Shown: positions 39,301 through 49,284 of the stretch, in pieces
Layout: each line of letters begins with the position of its first letter
Numbering within the stretch: position 1 is the stretch's first letter
From: Lepisosteus oculatus
Lineage: Eukaryota > Chordata > Actinopteri > Semionotiformes > Lepisosteidae
DNA: 64,000 nt
NCBI RefSeq assembly: GCF_040954835.1
Contig: NC_090703.1
Coordinates: 17,559,444-17,623,443, forward strand
Direction of reading: 5' to 3'
The notes under the pieces: model-generated
What the model was told of the DNA's origin: nothing
What the model saw: the letters and a program-made list of their open reading frames with translations, nothing else
Database searches by the model: none
Position numbers and translations under genes: made by a program

Positions 39301-42300
39301 GATTAGGCCACGCCACACAGTGAGTTTTCTCAAAATTCATCCACCTGCAGTTTGGCTGATGGGTTTCCCTTGATCATTTTCCACTGGTAGTGGACAATCT
39401 TGTGGTCATCAGTACTTTCAAGACCATTCAGAATCACTGTCTCGTGGGGCTGGACCACTTTGTCCTGGCCAGCATTGGCAATTGGAGGTTTGTCATCAAC
39501 ATCTAAAACAAAACCAAATAAAGGTTTGATTAGAAAACAAATGTAAAAAAAAAACAGCTTGCTTATTTTAAATAGAAACCCATCTGAAAATTATCAGTTA
39601 AATATTTAAAATATCACTGTTTTGTAAAAATATTTTTGGACAATATACGCAATTTCAATTGTGAACACTTCTTAAAATTTAACCACCCAGGGCAAGTAAT
39701 GTTGATTTTGAACATGAATAATTGATGTGACAAGCATACTATGTGGTTAAATGTAATATTCAGGTTAAAAACAAAGATCACAAACTCAGTAAATTATACT
39801 GTATATATGCGTATCCATCTTTTGTGATGTGGGGGGAAAATGTATTTGTACAGAGACTTTTAACTCACAAAGAAAATTACTTTAACAAATATTTTTTTAA
39901 ACTTTCCCTCCCCTTACTATACAGACCTGTTTCCAAAATATACAGTACCACTCAATTTGTGAAAAATGAAAACCCTGTGATTACAAAAATAAAGAAGTCA
40001 TAAAGTCTTTAAAGCTCTCCTATGTGTGTACATTACAAAATGGGGTAAACAAGTTCATTGTAATGGTCTTAAGACCGTATTTTATATTTCTAAAAATTGG
40101 ATACCTAGGAAAGGAAAAGCCAGACACCCTCCTCTCTACACCACAGGCTGTGAAGGTGACAGACAACGGAATAGGTTTCAAAACAAAAAACATATATAAA
40201 GCTAGATCTTCATACAGTATTTAAAGTTGAGATACAACAAAAAGTCACTGACTCTGTCAGAGTAGATTCTAGAGACTGGAGACACACTGGTCATTAACGA
40301 AAGCTTAAATATTTCAAATGAATATCCCAGTTTAGATAGGTCTTCTGTGGAAGATCTTGATTTGCAGCATAGCCCTTAACCTCAATAATACCGTCAAGAA
40401 TAAATACTTTGGTGTGGTTCCTTAAAACATTATTTTCATCAACAATTTAAAATGACTGAATAGCAAAAAAAAGAAAAGAAAATAATAAATAAGATATGGG
40501 GCACTACTTGAGTTCAAACTGACCTTTCCAGATTTAAAAGTTTAGTTTACTCTATACTGACAGGAGGGGGATAAACATGATGTAATTAGCAGACATGGCT
40601 GCCTAATGAACACCTAACATGCATAGGCTTGTACAGGGATTCACCAATCCAGCAGGTTTTAGAGCTTTCCCTGTAAAATGGGGCATGACGGATCACGTGC
40701 TTCACAGGAGTTACTAGCTAAGCCGACATTAAGAAACATTCTCTTTTGTCACGCATTTTTTCTTACTTAGATCAATGATGCAAGGAAGCTTCATCTTAAA
40801 GAAGCTATAACACTGTAAATTATGACAATGTTACCAGTGCAAATAAACTATCATATAAGGCTATGTACTGCAAAAGAAAGCAATAAATATGACAGTTCTA
40901 CAGTTCCACCATGTCTGGGACAGGCTGTGAGTGGTGTTCTAAAGAGGACAGTACAATCTGAAGAAAAACCATTCCAAACTAAAGGCTGGCATTATGTTAA
41001 GACATAATGCATCTACTTTGTTCAATTTCAGTCGAGCTTCCAGTCAAACACTGCTTTTATGATGGCTCTTTTGGTTAGGATATAGACTTAGCTCAACAGA
41101 AAAATGATATATAAAGCACATGGGCAATTATTAATACAAATAATTATTTTGGAATACAAGCTAGGAAAGTGTGTGGCCATTCTTTAAAGCAAAGAGATTG
41201 CAAATACAGGACAGTGTTGTGGTATTCTGTCCTGGAAGTCATATTGTGCTGTACTTCTGTGACATGCTCTGTGACATGCTCACTGACACCAATCAGAGCC
41301 GACTGCATCAAACAGTTGACCTGACTTATCTCTAGAGAGGTTTTAATGATAATAAATATTTATGATAATGTTTCTTTATTAGCCCTACACAATTTTTTGC
41401 ATTAGGAATGCGTCTTTTCGCATACCCCAGCTTTTCTCTATGGAGACACAGACACAGAGACAGGGAGAGAAGCTTGGGGTCAGAGCGCAGGGTCTGCCAT
41501 TGTACAGCACCCCTGGAGCAGTTAGGGTTAAGGGCCTTGCTCAGGGGCCCAACGGAGTAGGATTCCTCTGCCGGCCGCGGGATTTGAAGCAACCTTCCGG
41601 TCACAGGCGCAGATCCTTAACCACAGAGCCACCGCTCCGCGCCTATTCAGCATCTGAATTCTGTACAGATTATTTTTATTTTACTTTTTACGGGGTATAG
41701 TATAATAATATACCATAATACAGTATAATATTTTAAAAATTCTATTTGAAAAGATGCTTTTCAACATGTCAAAATCAATACTTTTAATATGATCAGGAAA
41801 CATCAAGATCTATCATAATATTGACCAACCCTAAAACACAATGCATCACTTGAAACTTTCTGTATCAATCTGGCATCAAATAAACTGCCAGACTGCAACA
41901 TAAATGAAGACCAGAGGGTAAACACAAATGAAAAACTCAGCCATCACCAAATAAAATCACTGATCAGGTATCTGTGATGCAAAATGAAGGGAGAAGCATG
42001 CCTGTGGTTTGTTTGTAATATAACTGTCACATTTATGCCAAAGTGGTAGCATATTTTTGTCCTAGCTAGTAGTAGACACCTGGGTTATGGAGGTTAATAA
42101 GCAGCTTACAGCTTGAATGCATCATGTGACATTTATGCCATGACTTTCAAGATTTATCCATAGAAGATTTATCCTCAAATTATGAAATGCACTCTAGAGG
42201 TTTCACTGGCATCTTCAATCACTAACTAAACATCCAATTAAGCTTGGCTAACTTGGCCAGTAATTGGCTCAATCAAGTGACAGAATTTGAAATGAAAAAC

Positions 42301-45300
42301 AGATCTGAAGAAATTCATCTTAAATACACAGATAAACACAGGTATTTTGGAAAAATGCTTAACATATTCATTTAACCTTTATGTTGCCAAAATCAGCTTT
42401 TCACTGAAATGGTTTACATTGATAGGCAAATTTAACCTACAAAAAACACTTAAATAGACTTTCTATGCTACTTTCTCTCCTACAAAAATCATTACAATTT
42501 AAAGATGTGTTCAGTTTAAATACTGTACTAGATACTTCCACTACGTTCTTGTCTTTGATAAACCTATTTGAATAAATCTTCCTTTTAGTTAGGAACTAAT
42601 TCAGGAAATATGGATTACTATGTCAGGATAGGAGGAAGTAAAAGAAATGTTAGAACACTTTGGATTTATTCAAATTTCATACTCCTCCACGAAAAGGACA
42701 TGTGATATGTTGCACTATTTTTAAAGTTCATGTACTCAACTCTGTAAATCAACTGCACACAGTGAAAATACATTTCACATTTTAAAGGTAATGCAGTGAA
42801 TACAATGTTATCAACAGCTTTATCATTTCCAACACAACCATCAAAAGCGAAAGTGTCTTGTCAGCCTGGAAAGAGTGCTGTCCCTAGACCACAACCCTTT
42901 GGACCATGCATACTTTTATTACACAGACTATTCTGAGAGTTACAGACTTCTCACTCTACCTGCATAAGAGCAAAACTAAATGTTTGCCTTTACATTTAGA
43001 AACTAAGCCTTTTATGTTATTCCCATTTAGGCTGTATATTTGGGCTTCAGACAGAAGAATTGTTTCATGTTATTTTGAATCAAAAGATGTGGTTATTCAC
43101 ATACTGTAATGTCAAAGAAACATTTGATGAGAATGAAGATCCAGGTGAGACTGTAATTCCTCATTAACACTCCACAGCAAAATAAATCTTAAGAACTGGT
43201 TATGATCTTTGGAATATTTATTTCCTTACAAAATAAAGATGTTTTAAAAATAAAACCTCAAACTTAAAAAATGAAATTCATCCAACATGCTCTAAGAGAG
43301 CACTGTACTCTGGTTAGATATAGAACAAAACAACGTACTGAATTCAGAACTTAAGACTGATCACATAGAGCTGAAAACAGCAGACAGAATATTCTTCAAT
43401 AACAATGAAATCTTTAATTTATAAGAATGAAACAGATCACTAAAACAAAATCTATAGTCTTGTAAATGCTCTCCAATAAATAAATGTAGATTTTGTTAAC
43501 AACAACAGAACAGACAAAAACGGGCATAAACTGTACTCCATCTATGTGCATATGGTTCAATAATAAATTTCAAACATTCAAAACTATAAGAAATAAAAAC
43601 AGCAATTTCGCAACGTAAATTCATTGATATTGGACCCAAAAGATTCCAGTCCTTAAATGTGAGTAGTTATATTGTGAATTTTATGTGTGAATAGTACAAA
43701 TTCCTTGCTTTTATATACTGCTTTTCATTCCCCACATGTAGTTAATACAATGAACTTGAAATAAGAAAGAAATATTCACAAAGTTTTGGTTGAGACAGGA
43801 TATAAGAAGGGGAGTTCTGAACATACTGCAAATTTGTTTAAGACATGTTTGGATACAGCATCAAGCACTACATTACAATACTCAAGCCTAGAAATGACAA
43901 ATGCATCCATAAGCTCCTCTGTAGAAGATTGGAAGAGACAAGCAATGTTATAAAGATGAAAGAGGACCTTAACAACATTGTGGTGAGTTTCCAATATAAT
44001 ACTTGGATTAAAGATGGTCCAAGTGGACTGATTTAAGCACCATCAGAACTCTTAACTGAACAGCCCTATAGCTGGTACAATGATCCAGTCACCATAACTT
44101 CAGTATTATTACACTTTAGATGTACTTTGATGCTCAAAATGACATACTGGCATAATGCAAACAATTGTACTTTTGAAGTGAAGGACTCCTGTTTCTGGTG
44201 AACTTCTAGGTCTAATAGTGAAGCCGGAATCCAAAGACCTAATGTTGGGCTTGGAAACTAAACTAAAACTAAAAAACTCTGATGTAACCTATAAACAGAA
44301 GAATAAAATGTGAAGGGGAACAGCTCCTTGGCTATGTTAGTTTGAAATCTTTCTAATGCCATATAATGTTAGCCATTATTTCAGCTAATGTATTTGGTGT
44401 AAAAATGTTTGCTAGTTGCATGAAAGTCCATACAAAACTTGAAAATGTTGAAAGATTTCAAATGAGTAGCAAATCAGACCATGTATTAAAGATTCATTTT
44501 TAGAGGGGTTCCACACAATATTACAACACATCGTTCCTATTCCCATTACTACTCGAAAATGTAATTCTGGAACACAGTTCTAAATGGCACTGGGACCGTA
44601 TCTTCAATTCTGTGACATCCAAAACTGACCTTTACACTTCCAAGCCCCCCCACCAGCATTCATTTGCATCAAGAACTCTCTTCAACACTTGTCAGATAAG
44701 CTACACATTAACCTCTCAATGTTTAGCCCCTGGTCCTTGGGTAACGATATCAAATGTTGTCAGGTTTTTGACAGTGAAGCTAACGCTATATAAAATGTAG
44801 GTCATGTATTGTGTTGGAATAAAGCGGAAACACTTCTGTTTTAAACTTCTACTGTAGAAGCTGAAGGGTTAAAAGTAGCAAACTACTGGAAGATGTTCAG
44901 CTACTCCTACGTACTCCAACTTAAAGGAGTACAGATCAAACATGCGACCCTGTTAAATAGGAAGTGAACGGTTTGGGGCTTACCGGGATTGTTTTGGGGT
45001 CCCTCCACGAATTCCTTGTTGACGGATTTCGATATATAATTGCTGAATCCTTGTTTTTTAGCAAACCTGCACACATAAGTCTGCTTGTACAGGCAATCGA
45101 ACAGAAAGCAATGCTTGATCAAGCCCTCCTCCTCCGCGTTTTCCATCAATGCCAAGTTGCACTTCGGGTTTTTGCAGCAGGCCCTCACACATTCTTTTGT
45201 TCGTTGCACTTCGGGAGAGGACAGAAAAGTTGCTCCCTCTTTTACCGAGTCGTCTGTATCCAGAACGAAGCCGGGCCTCCCCGTGGTGAAGTTTATTAAG

Positions 45301-45398
45301 CATTCTTCTCCATACGTCTGTGCCTCTACTCTGGCCGAGTGCAGTATTTGCAAGAGCAGTGAAGTGCATAGGAACAATCCAACATGTAATGAAGTCAT
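25357..45398 (-). CDS. spint1: spint1 (HAI-1), Kunitz-type serine protease inhibitor, complete 10-coding-exon gene
   Basis: Type I membrane inhibitor of trypsin-like serine proteases. In mammals it controls HGF activator, matriptase and related proteases on epithelial cells. I assembled ten minus-strand coding exons: 45398-44984, 39502-39345, 38735-38594, 30040-29870, 29362-29309, 28661-28536, 27737-27687, 26444-26274, 25876-25817 and 25547-25357. They sum to 1539 nt, giving 512 residues plus TGA, against 513 for the shorter human isoform. Order: signal peptide about 1-27, MANSC about 30-130, PKD-like about 139-238, Kunitz 1 C241-C291, LDLRa C319-C353, Kunitz 2 C375-C425, transmembrane about 452-473, and a tail ending [10 protein letters not shown], close to the human C-terminus. 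N36 and N357 are glycosylation sequons. All introns are phase 1 except the one splitting the PKD domain (phase 0). All have GT-AG ends except the one after 27687 (GC-AG). The family identification is near certain. The exon joins are read by eye without transcript support. Confidence 0.96.
25817..25876 (-). CDS. spint1: spint1 coding exon 9: juxtamembrane stalk
   Basis: A 60-nt phase 1-1 exon for residues 430-449, [20 protein letters not shown]. It matches the human stalk after Kunitz 2 (KKDVFGLR followed by a hydrophilic segment). The region near the membrane is where mammalian HAI-1 is shed, though no defined cleavage motif is visible here. The acceptor is TTTTTTTAG and the donor GTGAGA. Confidence 0.92.
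26274..26444 (-). CDS. spint1: spint1 coding exon 8: Kunitz domain 2
   Basis: A 171-nt phase 1-1 exon for residues 373-429. Cysteines C375, C384, C400, C408, C421 and C425 follow Kunitz spacing. The reactive loop is [13 protein letters not shown], so P1 is Arg385; human Kunitz 2 has Lys here. The FGGC motif and the NNRF stretch before C5 are intact, so the fold looks functional. The acceptor is TTCCAG and the donor GTGTGA. Confidence 0.97.
27687..27737 (-). CDS. spint1: spint1 coding exon 7: linker before Kunitz 2, GC donor
   Basis: A 51-nt phase 1-1 exon encoding [17 protein letters not shown] (residues 356-372). It aligns with the human linker between LDLRa and Kunitz 2 (FDELQRIHFPSDKG). 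N357-R-T is an N-glycosylation sequon. The acceptor is CTTACAG. At the other end the sequence is AAAAAG|GCAAGA, the usual form of a GC-AG donor. The nearest downstream GT would leave phase 0 and would not fit the Kunitz 2 exon, so the GC donor is the consistent choice. Confidence 0.82.
28536..28661 (-). CDS. spint1: spint1 coding exon 6: LDL receptor class A module
   Basis: A 126-nt phase 1-1 exon for residues 314-355. The LDLRa pattern is CSTSQFHC, then [11 protein letters not shown], then [11 protein letters not shown]. The acidic calcium-binding cluster D339, D346, D349 and E350 is present in the form CxDGSDE. Extra cysteines C315 and one of C330/C331 add to the usual six, and human HAI-1 has the same extra pair, so an additional disulfide is likely. 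The donor is GTAAGT (28530-28535) and the acceptor TTATAG. Confidence 0.97.
29309..29362 (-). CDS. spint1: spint1 coding exon 5: short linker
   Basis: A 54-nt phase 1-1 exon for residues 296-313, [18 protein letters not shown] after codon joining. It links Kunitz 1 to the LDLRa module. It is supported by TTTTTTAG before 29362, a strong GTAAGT donor at 29303-29308, and exact phase agreement on both sides. The human protein has a comparable short Pro/Ser-containing linker here. As a symmetric exon it could be skipped without breaking the frame. Confidence 0.85.
29386..29757 (-). mobile_element. 5S-headed SINE inside spint1 intron
   Basis: Minus orientation, in the intron between exons 4 and 5. 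The head near 29660-29745 reads CACAACTGATAACCCACTAAAG and a degraded 5S stretch ending CCTGGGAAAG. The body shares CAGGGTGAGCTCCCC and TTAGGACCCACACAGACTGC with the plus-strand copy at 16519. It lies 24 bp from exon 5, so it occupies most of the 507-bp intron. Confidence 0.8.
29870..30040 (-). CDS. spint1: spint1 coding exon 4: Kunitz domain 1
   Basis: A phase 1-1 exon of 171 nt for residues 239-295. The six Kunitz cysteines are C241, C250, C266, C274, C287 and C291, and the 51-residue C1-C6 span is canonical. The reactive loop is [13 protein letters not shown], so P1 is Arg251, as in human Kunitz 1 ([13 protein letters not shown]), the main inhibitory domain of mammalian HAI-1. FGGC and the NN pair before C5 are conserved. 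Arg at P1 predicts inhibition of trypsin-like proteases. The acceptor is CCCTAG and the donor GTAAAT. Confidence 0.97.
31845..32057 (+). mobile_element. 3' end of a fish non-LTR retrotransposon
   Basis: The sequence ends TGCACTGTAATTTCCCTCAC, then GGGATCAATAAAGTATCTATC and a short (TATC)n. This is a very common 3' terminus of fish LINE-type elements. No coding part remains. The exact clade is not decided. Confidence 0.65.
33274..33330. repeat. (TAA)n microsatellite
   Basis: About 57 bp of uninterrupted ATA/TAA repeat. It abuts the 3' side of the minus-strand SINE that follows, so it is probably the expanded SINE tail. Confidence 0.97.
33331..33604 (-). mobile_element. tRNA-derived SINE, copy 1
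   Basis: On the minus strand GTGGCTCTGTGGCTAAGGAT (A-box-like) and a B-box-like TTCAAATCCTGC head a body with GGGCCCCTAAGCAAGGCCC, GGGGTCAGAG-complement and CTAATGCAAGAAATTG, ending GGGCTAATAAAGCAAC before (ATT)n. The same family occurs at 41345 and 56459. Sense with respect to spint1. Confidence 0.85.
38594..38735 (-). CDS. spint1: spint1 coding exon 3: second half of PKD-like domain
   Basis: A 142-nt exon for residues 192-238, entered in phase 0 and left in phase 1. It contains [20 protein letters not shown] and then AQVNILVL, the typical G-Y-F-x-L-x-V closing strand of PKD domains. The human protein has the parallel stretch GTYLFQLTV. The donor is GTGAGT (38588-38593). The 609-bp intron between exons 2 and 3 holds the foldback repeat at 38852-38992. 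Confidence 0.93.
38852..39030. repeat. foldback / MITE-like element with long imperfect inverted repeat
   Basis: The left arm from 38852 (GGAACAAGTAATAGGTTTA, then CCATGCTGAAAAAAG) is inverted at 38930-38992 (TTTTTTCAGCATGG, then TAAACCTATTACTTGTTCC). The right side continues CTTTGCAGTCTACGCATGCTG past the point where the left arm stops, so the left end is truncated. Located in the intron between spint1 exons 2 and 3. Confidence 0.8.
39345..39502 (-). CDS. spint1: spint1 coding exon 2: first half of PKD-like domain
   Basis: A 158-nt exon covering codons 139-191, entered in phase 1 and left in phase 0. It reads [19 protein letters not shown] and then a stretch with HYQWKMIKG, the opening strands and YxW core of a PKD (Ig-like) fold. 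The acceptor is a pyrimidine-rich TTTTAG just above 39502. The donor is CAG|GTGGAT, weaker than its neighbours because +3 to +5 are GGA. Human HAI-1 has an equivalent, more diverged domain between MANSC and Kunitz 1. Confidence 0.92.
41345..41643 (-). mobile_element. tRNA-derived SINE, copy 2 (full length)
   Basis: Minus strand: GCGGAGCGGTGGCTCTGTGG, TTAAGGATCTGCGCCTGTGA, and GGTTGCTTCAAATCCCGC as A- and B-box regions. The body matches copy 1 and the tail ends GGGCTAATAAAGAAACATTA. It is the least degraded of the three copies and also sense to spint1. Confidence 0.87.
43776..44270 (-). mobile_element. degenerate L2-type LINE fragment
   Basis: The minus-strand frame 43776-43994 includes [13 protein letters not shown] and [20 protein letters not shown]. 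These align with FHLRNIARLRPML and VFSRIDYCNALLPGVSKSTL in the intact LINE at 59382-60783. Upstream (44200-44270) only scattered similarity remains. It is old and broken, with a different subfamily likely. Confidence 0.7.
44984..45398 (-). CDS. spint1: spint1 coding exon 1: signal peptide and MANSC domain
   Basis: Encodes residues 1-138 plus the first base of codon 139. ATG at 45396-45398 has A at -3. An in-frame TTG two codons upstream would only add two residues and is not needed. The hydrophobic core [12 protein letters not shown] is followed by a likely signal cleavage near residues 23-27. The MANSC (MANEC) signature is clear: [33 protein letters not shown] and [15 protein letters not shown], with the vicinal cysteine pair and spacing of the family. 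The splice donor reads GTAAGC on the minus strand (44978-44983). A branch of the same reading frame runs into the intron and is not coding. Confidence 0.96.
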
Positions 45399-45450
45399 CT
45401 TCAAGAAAGGTAAAAGGGCTTTGGGCTTAATTGGTTTTTTTCCTGGTGTG

Positions 45451-45694
45451 CTGTAAAATAACCAAGTAGGAATGATAAGATTATTACCTGTCTCACAGGT
45501 TTACTGTAGCTTATTACTTTGGAATGATCTACACATTGACCATTACACATATTGGGCTGCCTAATTTGTTTAAATTAGTTGGTATCTAAACAGAAAGAGT
45601 AAAACGTTTTGTATTCGGTTATTTTACGTTTTTCACAATATATATGAAAATCAAGTAATACTTCAGTTTTTTTTATAATAAGGCCACACTTACC
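45451..45694 (-). other. spint1: candidate 5'UTR intron of spint1
   Basis: On the minus strand a strong donor (CAGTAGG followed by GTAAGT at 45688-45693) and an acceptor ending TTTTACAG (AG at 45451-45452) would remove about 240 bp just upstream of the ATG exon. That leaves about 50 nt of 5'UTR in the coding exon. Human SPINT1 also has a noncoding first exon. Inferred from splice consensus only. Confidence 0.45.
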
Positions 45695-45800
45695 CTACTG
45701 CTCGAGATGGAGTCTCCACTCAAGTTACGGCTTATCTCGAGCAACCCCCTTCTTGACCAGTCCAGAATAAATACGCATGTAGACCGGGTGAAATTTTATA
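45694..45800 (-). promoter_or_regulatory. spint1: candidate TATA promoter and noncoding first exon of spint1
   Basis: Read on the minus strand, TATAAAA lies at 45800-45794. Initiation about 30 bp downstream would give a noncoding exon of roughly 70-80 nt ending at the strong donor at 45693. Local CpG content is higher than in the surroundings. The spacing is consistent but unproven. Confidence 0.4.
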
Positions 45801-45859
45801 AACCTCCGTTTTACTTACTTCCCCCTATGTTGGAAAGAAAAAAAACCTCACTGTCGAGT

Positions 45860-46105
45860 TTCAGTCAAGACTGACTCATTCAACCTTCGTCTGGGTGGTT
45901 CCTCCCGAGAATAAGACGACACAAACAATTTAACCCTTTTTTGTTTCTCAGGTGTGTCACTACCTGTGTAGAACCCAGGAAGTGAAATTTTACACCACAC
46001 GGAACACTCGCGGTGACGCATCTCGGGGGCTGGGTGTGAGAACAGTTGCGACCTTCTGCGGACATCACCTGTCACCGCCTGCGAACGCAGACAGGTGACT
46101 GGGAA
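45860..46105. promoter_or_regulatory. upstream regulatory block of spint1: AP-1, ETS-like and paired E-boxes
   Basis: TGACTCA (AP-1 consensus) is at 45872-45878. CAGGAAGTG (ETS-like) is at 45976-45984. E-boxes CAGGTG/CACCTG are at 45949-45954, 46067-46072 and 46092-46097. The last two sit in a 9-bp inverted repeat (TCACCTGTC/GACAGGTGA, 46065-46098). CpG is enriched by eye. CAGGTG-type E-boxes are the recognition sequence of Snail/ZEB repressors, which silence epithelial genes. Actual binding is unknown. Confidence 0.4.
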
Positions 46106-46159
46106 AGCGGCGGATTTGCTAGTGCGGTATTTCCAGTTTCACAATGAAGTGGGTAAACA

Positions 46160-48430
46160 TGTATTTGACAATTCTCGAGCTATAGGATAAATAAGCTTGG
46201 GCAAACCTTTTGATACAATTTCGTTTATTTTTATAGCAAGGCCATTAGATATGTAGCCGTTCGGTAAACAATCAGTAAAATAAAAATACACTCTAGAATG
46301 TATGAACTGTGGAAAGGTTACTTAACCGATCGACGAACAAACCATTAGCATTTTAATTAAATAGTTAATTTATCTTAACAGCCGCAACATTTTTATGTGA
46401 GGCTGCCAGCAACACATCACGTTTTGTACAGTGTTGCTGGTTATCCATAGAGAAGATATCTGTAGAATAATAAAATACGTAACTGTAAAAGGCAACAATT
46501 TACAATAGTACCCCACATATACAGTAACGTGGCATAGTCTGCAATAGTCCCATAACATATATTAAAATAAACTTAAATTGCTACCTTTTAACGGGTATGA
46601 CACTAAGATGACTGAGTTAAATGAGATATATCAGTTATTTGAATTCTGTGATGTCTCAGGATGATCTGCTCATCTGAATGATTTGATAGAGATGTTCACA
46701 CAGAAGCACAATTTTCACAAATGGAACCTCTCTGGAATATAACAGTGAGTCAATACATCCAGAGTACAAATTATTTAAATTCATCATAGCAACTTGATAT
46801 GTCCATTTGAAAACTTTTACAACTTGGTGTTGCCAATGTGTCAGTCTTAACTGAAAGATGCTAGAGGTTTCAAACAAATGGGCTGTCAACTGTGTGTAAC
46901 AAAGGTCATCGTGGATAATAAGACAGTATATCCGCTGAGCGTTATGATGCGCTATCCAACTTCAACAGTTAAAGTCTGCCGACCCAAAACTACTCTCAGT
47001 CACACAAACCTAGTGTGTGACAAATTATTGTAACTGGAGCAGTCAGATAGAAGTTGAAAACATTCCTGCATGATATTCATGGACGACAACATTTTCAAGG
47101 GCAAAAGTATGTGTTTGCAGAAATGTGATACCCTGTTTGGGCAATTGGACAGTACTCTTCATAGACTATCCTGGACTAGCTTAAATTGTCAAACGTTTTC
47201 CACTGTAATGGCCTGAGATGAACACTAACCCCATTCCAATCAGGAATCTTACCTAGAAAGCAAGTGACCATGAGTGCATGGTAATGTACAACAATTGATA
47301 AACTTACCGATAGTGCAAAAGTATGTTGTGGGAAATTCTTCAGCAGAGAAGCCTTGTGCAGATTCAGCCTTTATTGAGCTCAATACACATAGAATGCATC
47401 GCACTAGGTCTGCCTTCAGAACAGACAGCTAAAAAAGGGATTCACAACTTTTTGTGTTTGCTTAAGCTTGCAGATATGTGATAAAGAAAGAGAACAAAGT
47501 ACATTTATAAGCCAATTTTCTTGCAAAGCAGTTTTAACATCATTTTCACTACAATTCCCCTATTGTCCAGTGGAATTTTTACAGCTGTGCCTTGAATTTT
47601 CAATACATTTCAGAAATACATTATTAAAAAATAAGTAAAGTTTAATAAGGAATAGTTCTTTAAACTAACCAATTAATATTATAATAATATAAGGGTCTAC
47701 ATTTTTCTATATAAATATATTATTAAACAAGATATAGTTAAAACATCAAAACAGTATTTAACATTGGTTTTGACAACAGAAACAGTTGCTCTTTATACTG
47801 TATAATAATCAAAAAGTGTTCTTTGAACTGTGTGACGCAGGTGTAGTAAATGGAGTCCCATTGTTTAAGGTTCATGGAACCTGCAGGTGTAGTGTAGTCT
47901 GCTAGTGGGTTTCTACAGAAAACCCTCTTAGTCTGCACATTTTCTGAATACAGACCAGCATGACGCAGGAAAAGCAATCCAGCTAAATGAATTCACAATC
48001 AATCTTTTTGTTTTTTAAACATAAATGCTTTCTTTGTGATTGCTCAAACACTTAAATGCAAACATGGAAACAAAGTCCTTTTTTTCTTGTGTGGTTACAC
48101 ATTGTGTGAAAAAGAGAAGAATTATGAGTATTAATGAATAAAGAGTATTAGGTAGTATTATTAATAATAATAGGAAACAGTTTGGAGGAGCTGTTAGAAC
48201 TCTGGAGCTGTTTCATTCCAGTTGTTCCTGTCTTCCAGGCTTTTTAAATGAGTACTTCAAATAACCACACAAAACTGCACTGCACAACTGATTTTTCATT
48301 AGATTCAAATATGACTAATTTAACTTCTTCAGGATTATGGCAAATAATGCAATATAATGCAGCCTGATTAAAATTTCTGCTCAAATTTCAATGATCTAGA
48401 AATAATATTGAGTTTATCTGACATTATTAT
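46160..48430. other. divergent intergenic spacer, first part
   Basis: AT-rich, no exon recognised. Open frames are short and lack motifs. Confidence 0.4.
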
Positions 48431-48632
48431 TATTAATCAATTTAACTGACATTTTTATCCTTTTCCTTTTTTTTCCTAAACATATTTTCATATTCTTTTA
48501 TACAGTTTGGTTTACTGGGTCAGTCTGGGTTAGGCACCTTGCTCAAGGGTACAGCAGTAATATCTGGGATGTTCAACCACAACACGCTAGGCAGTCAAGA
48601 TGCCTAACAACTATACAACACTGCCACTCGTT
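48430..48632. mobile_element. fragment of a fish interspersed repeat
   Basis: Contains GGGTTAGGCACCTTGCTCAA and GGGTACAGCAGTAATATCTGG, then a degraded GTTCAACC block. This is the usual tail segment of a widespread fish SINE/LINE-derived repeat. Ends and family are not determined. Confidence 0.5.
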
Positions 48633-48639
48633 AAAGCAC

Positions 48640-49284
48640 AGGCTGCCAAGGGCTGGAAGTTAACCAGCAAGAAACCGGAGTTAGACACCAGCAGACCTGT
48701 ACGTGGTGTTAACAAGTTCTGTCTAGTGGCATGACGTCTCTGCAGCTAAAAAGTAATAAACAGTTGAATAAAAATGTATAGCGTGTCAGTACAATGGAAT
48801 TCTCAATTTACTTGACCACAAGGGGGACCTCTTGTAACACCAAATTCCTGGGTGACAGAGTAACCTCAGGTAGGTGGAATTAGGCAACACTTAATGCCTA
48901 AACTAATTACTAATTATCTACTGTTCTGGGCTTGTTTTATTTATTTTTTCATTGAATTATGATCTTTGTGATTCATCATGCTGATAGTTCTATTGCACAA
49001 TACCCACTTGAATCACATTCCAGTGCCAATGACAGCTGTGGTTACAGAAATGAAACAAGTTTACACACACTTGAAGTCTGACAGCCTCATCCCACTTGCA
49101 TAGCACATAATAGGCTAAAGCCTTTCCAGATATAATTCTGTAGCATGAAATTGAGAACTGGAACATACCAATGTGCAGAGAACCAAACCTTAAATGTCAT
49201 GAACTATTAACATTAAGAGCTAAGCCATCTGGAATTCTGGAGTGAGTGCTCCTCCTCTTCCTGCTTAAGGCATGCTAGGGGGGC
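48640..49284. other. intergenic sequence without recognised feature
   Basis: AT-rich spacer. Only a partial CTCF-like string, CCACAAGGGGGACC at 48816-48829, with two mismatches to consensus. Confidence 0.3.

Larger units (their letters stand above)
39503..44983 (-). other. spint1: spint1 intron between the MANSC and PKD exons (5.5 kb)
   Basis: Contains a tRNA-derived SINE (41345-41643) and a LINE fragment (43776-44270). Otherwise AT-rich without recognisable features. Confidence 0.8.

Noticed and set aside
44907..44983. Continuation of the MANSC frame past the exon 1 donor
   Set aside because: A good GTAAGC donor precedes it, the next PKD exon joins in phase, and the extension resembles no part of SPINT1.
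45399..45404. Earlier TTG start two codons before the spint1 ATG
   Set aside because: The in-frame ATG at 45396-45398 has a good context. Eukaryotic nuclear genes rarely start at TTG, and the signal peptide is complete from the ATG.
48816..48829. CTCF site CCACAAGGGGGACC
   Set aside because: Two mismatches at informative positions; weaker than the string at 20886.
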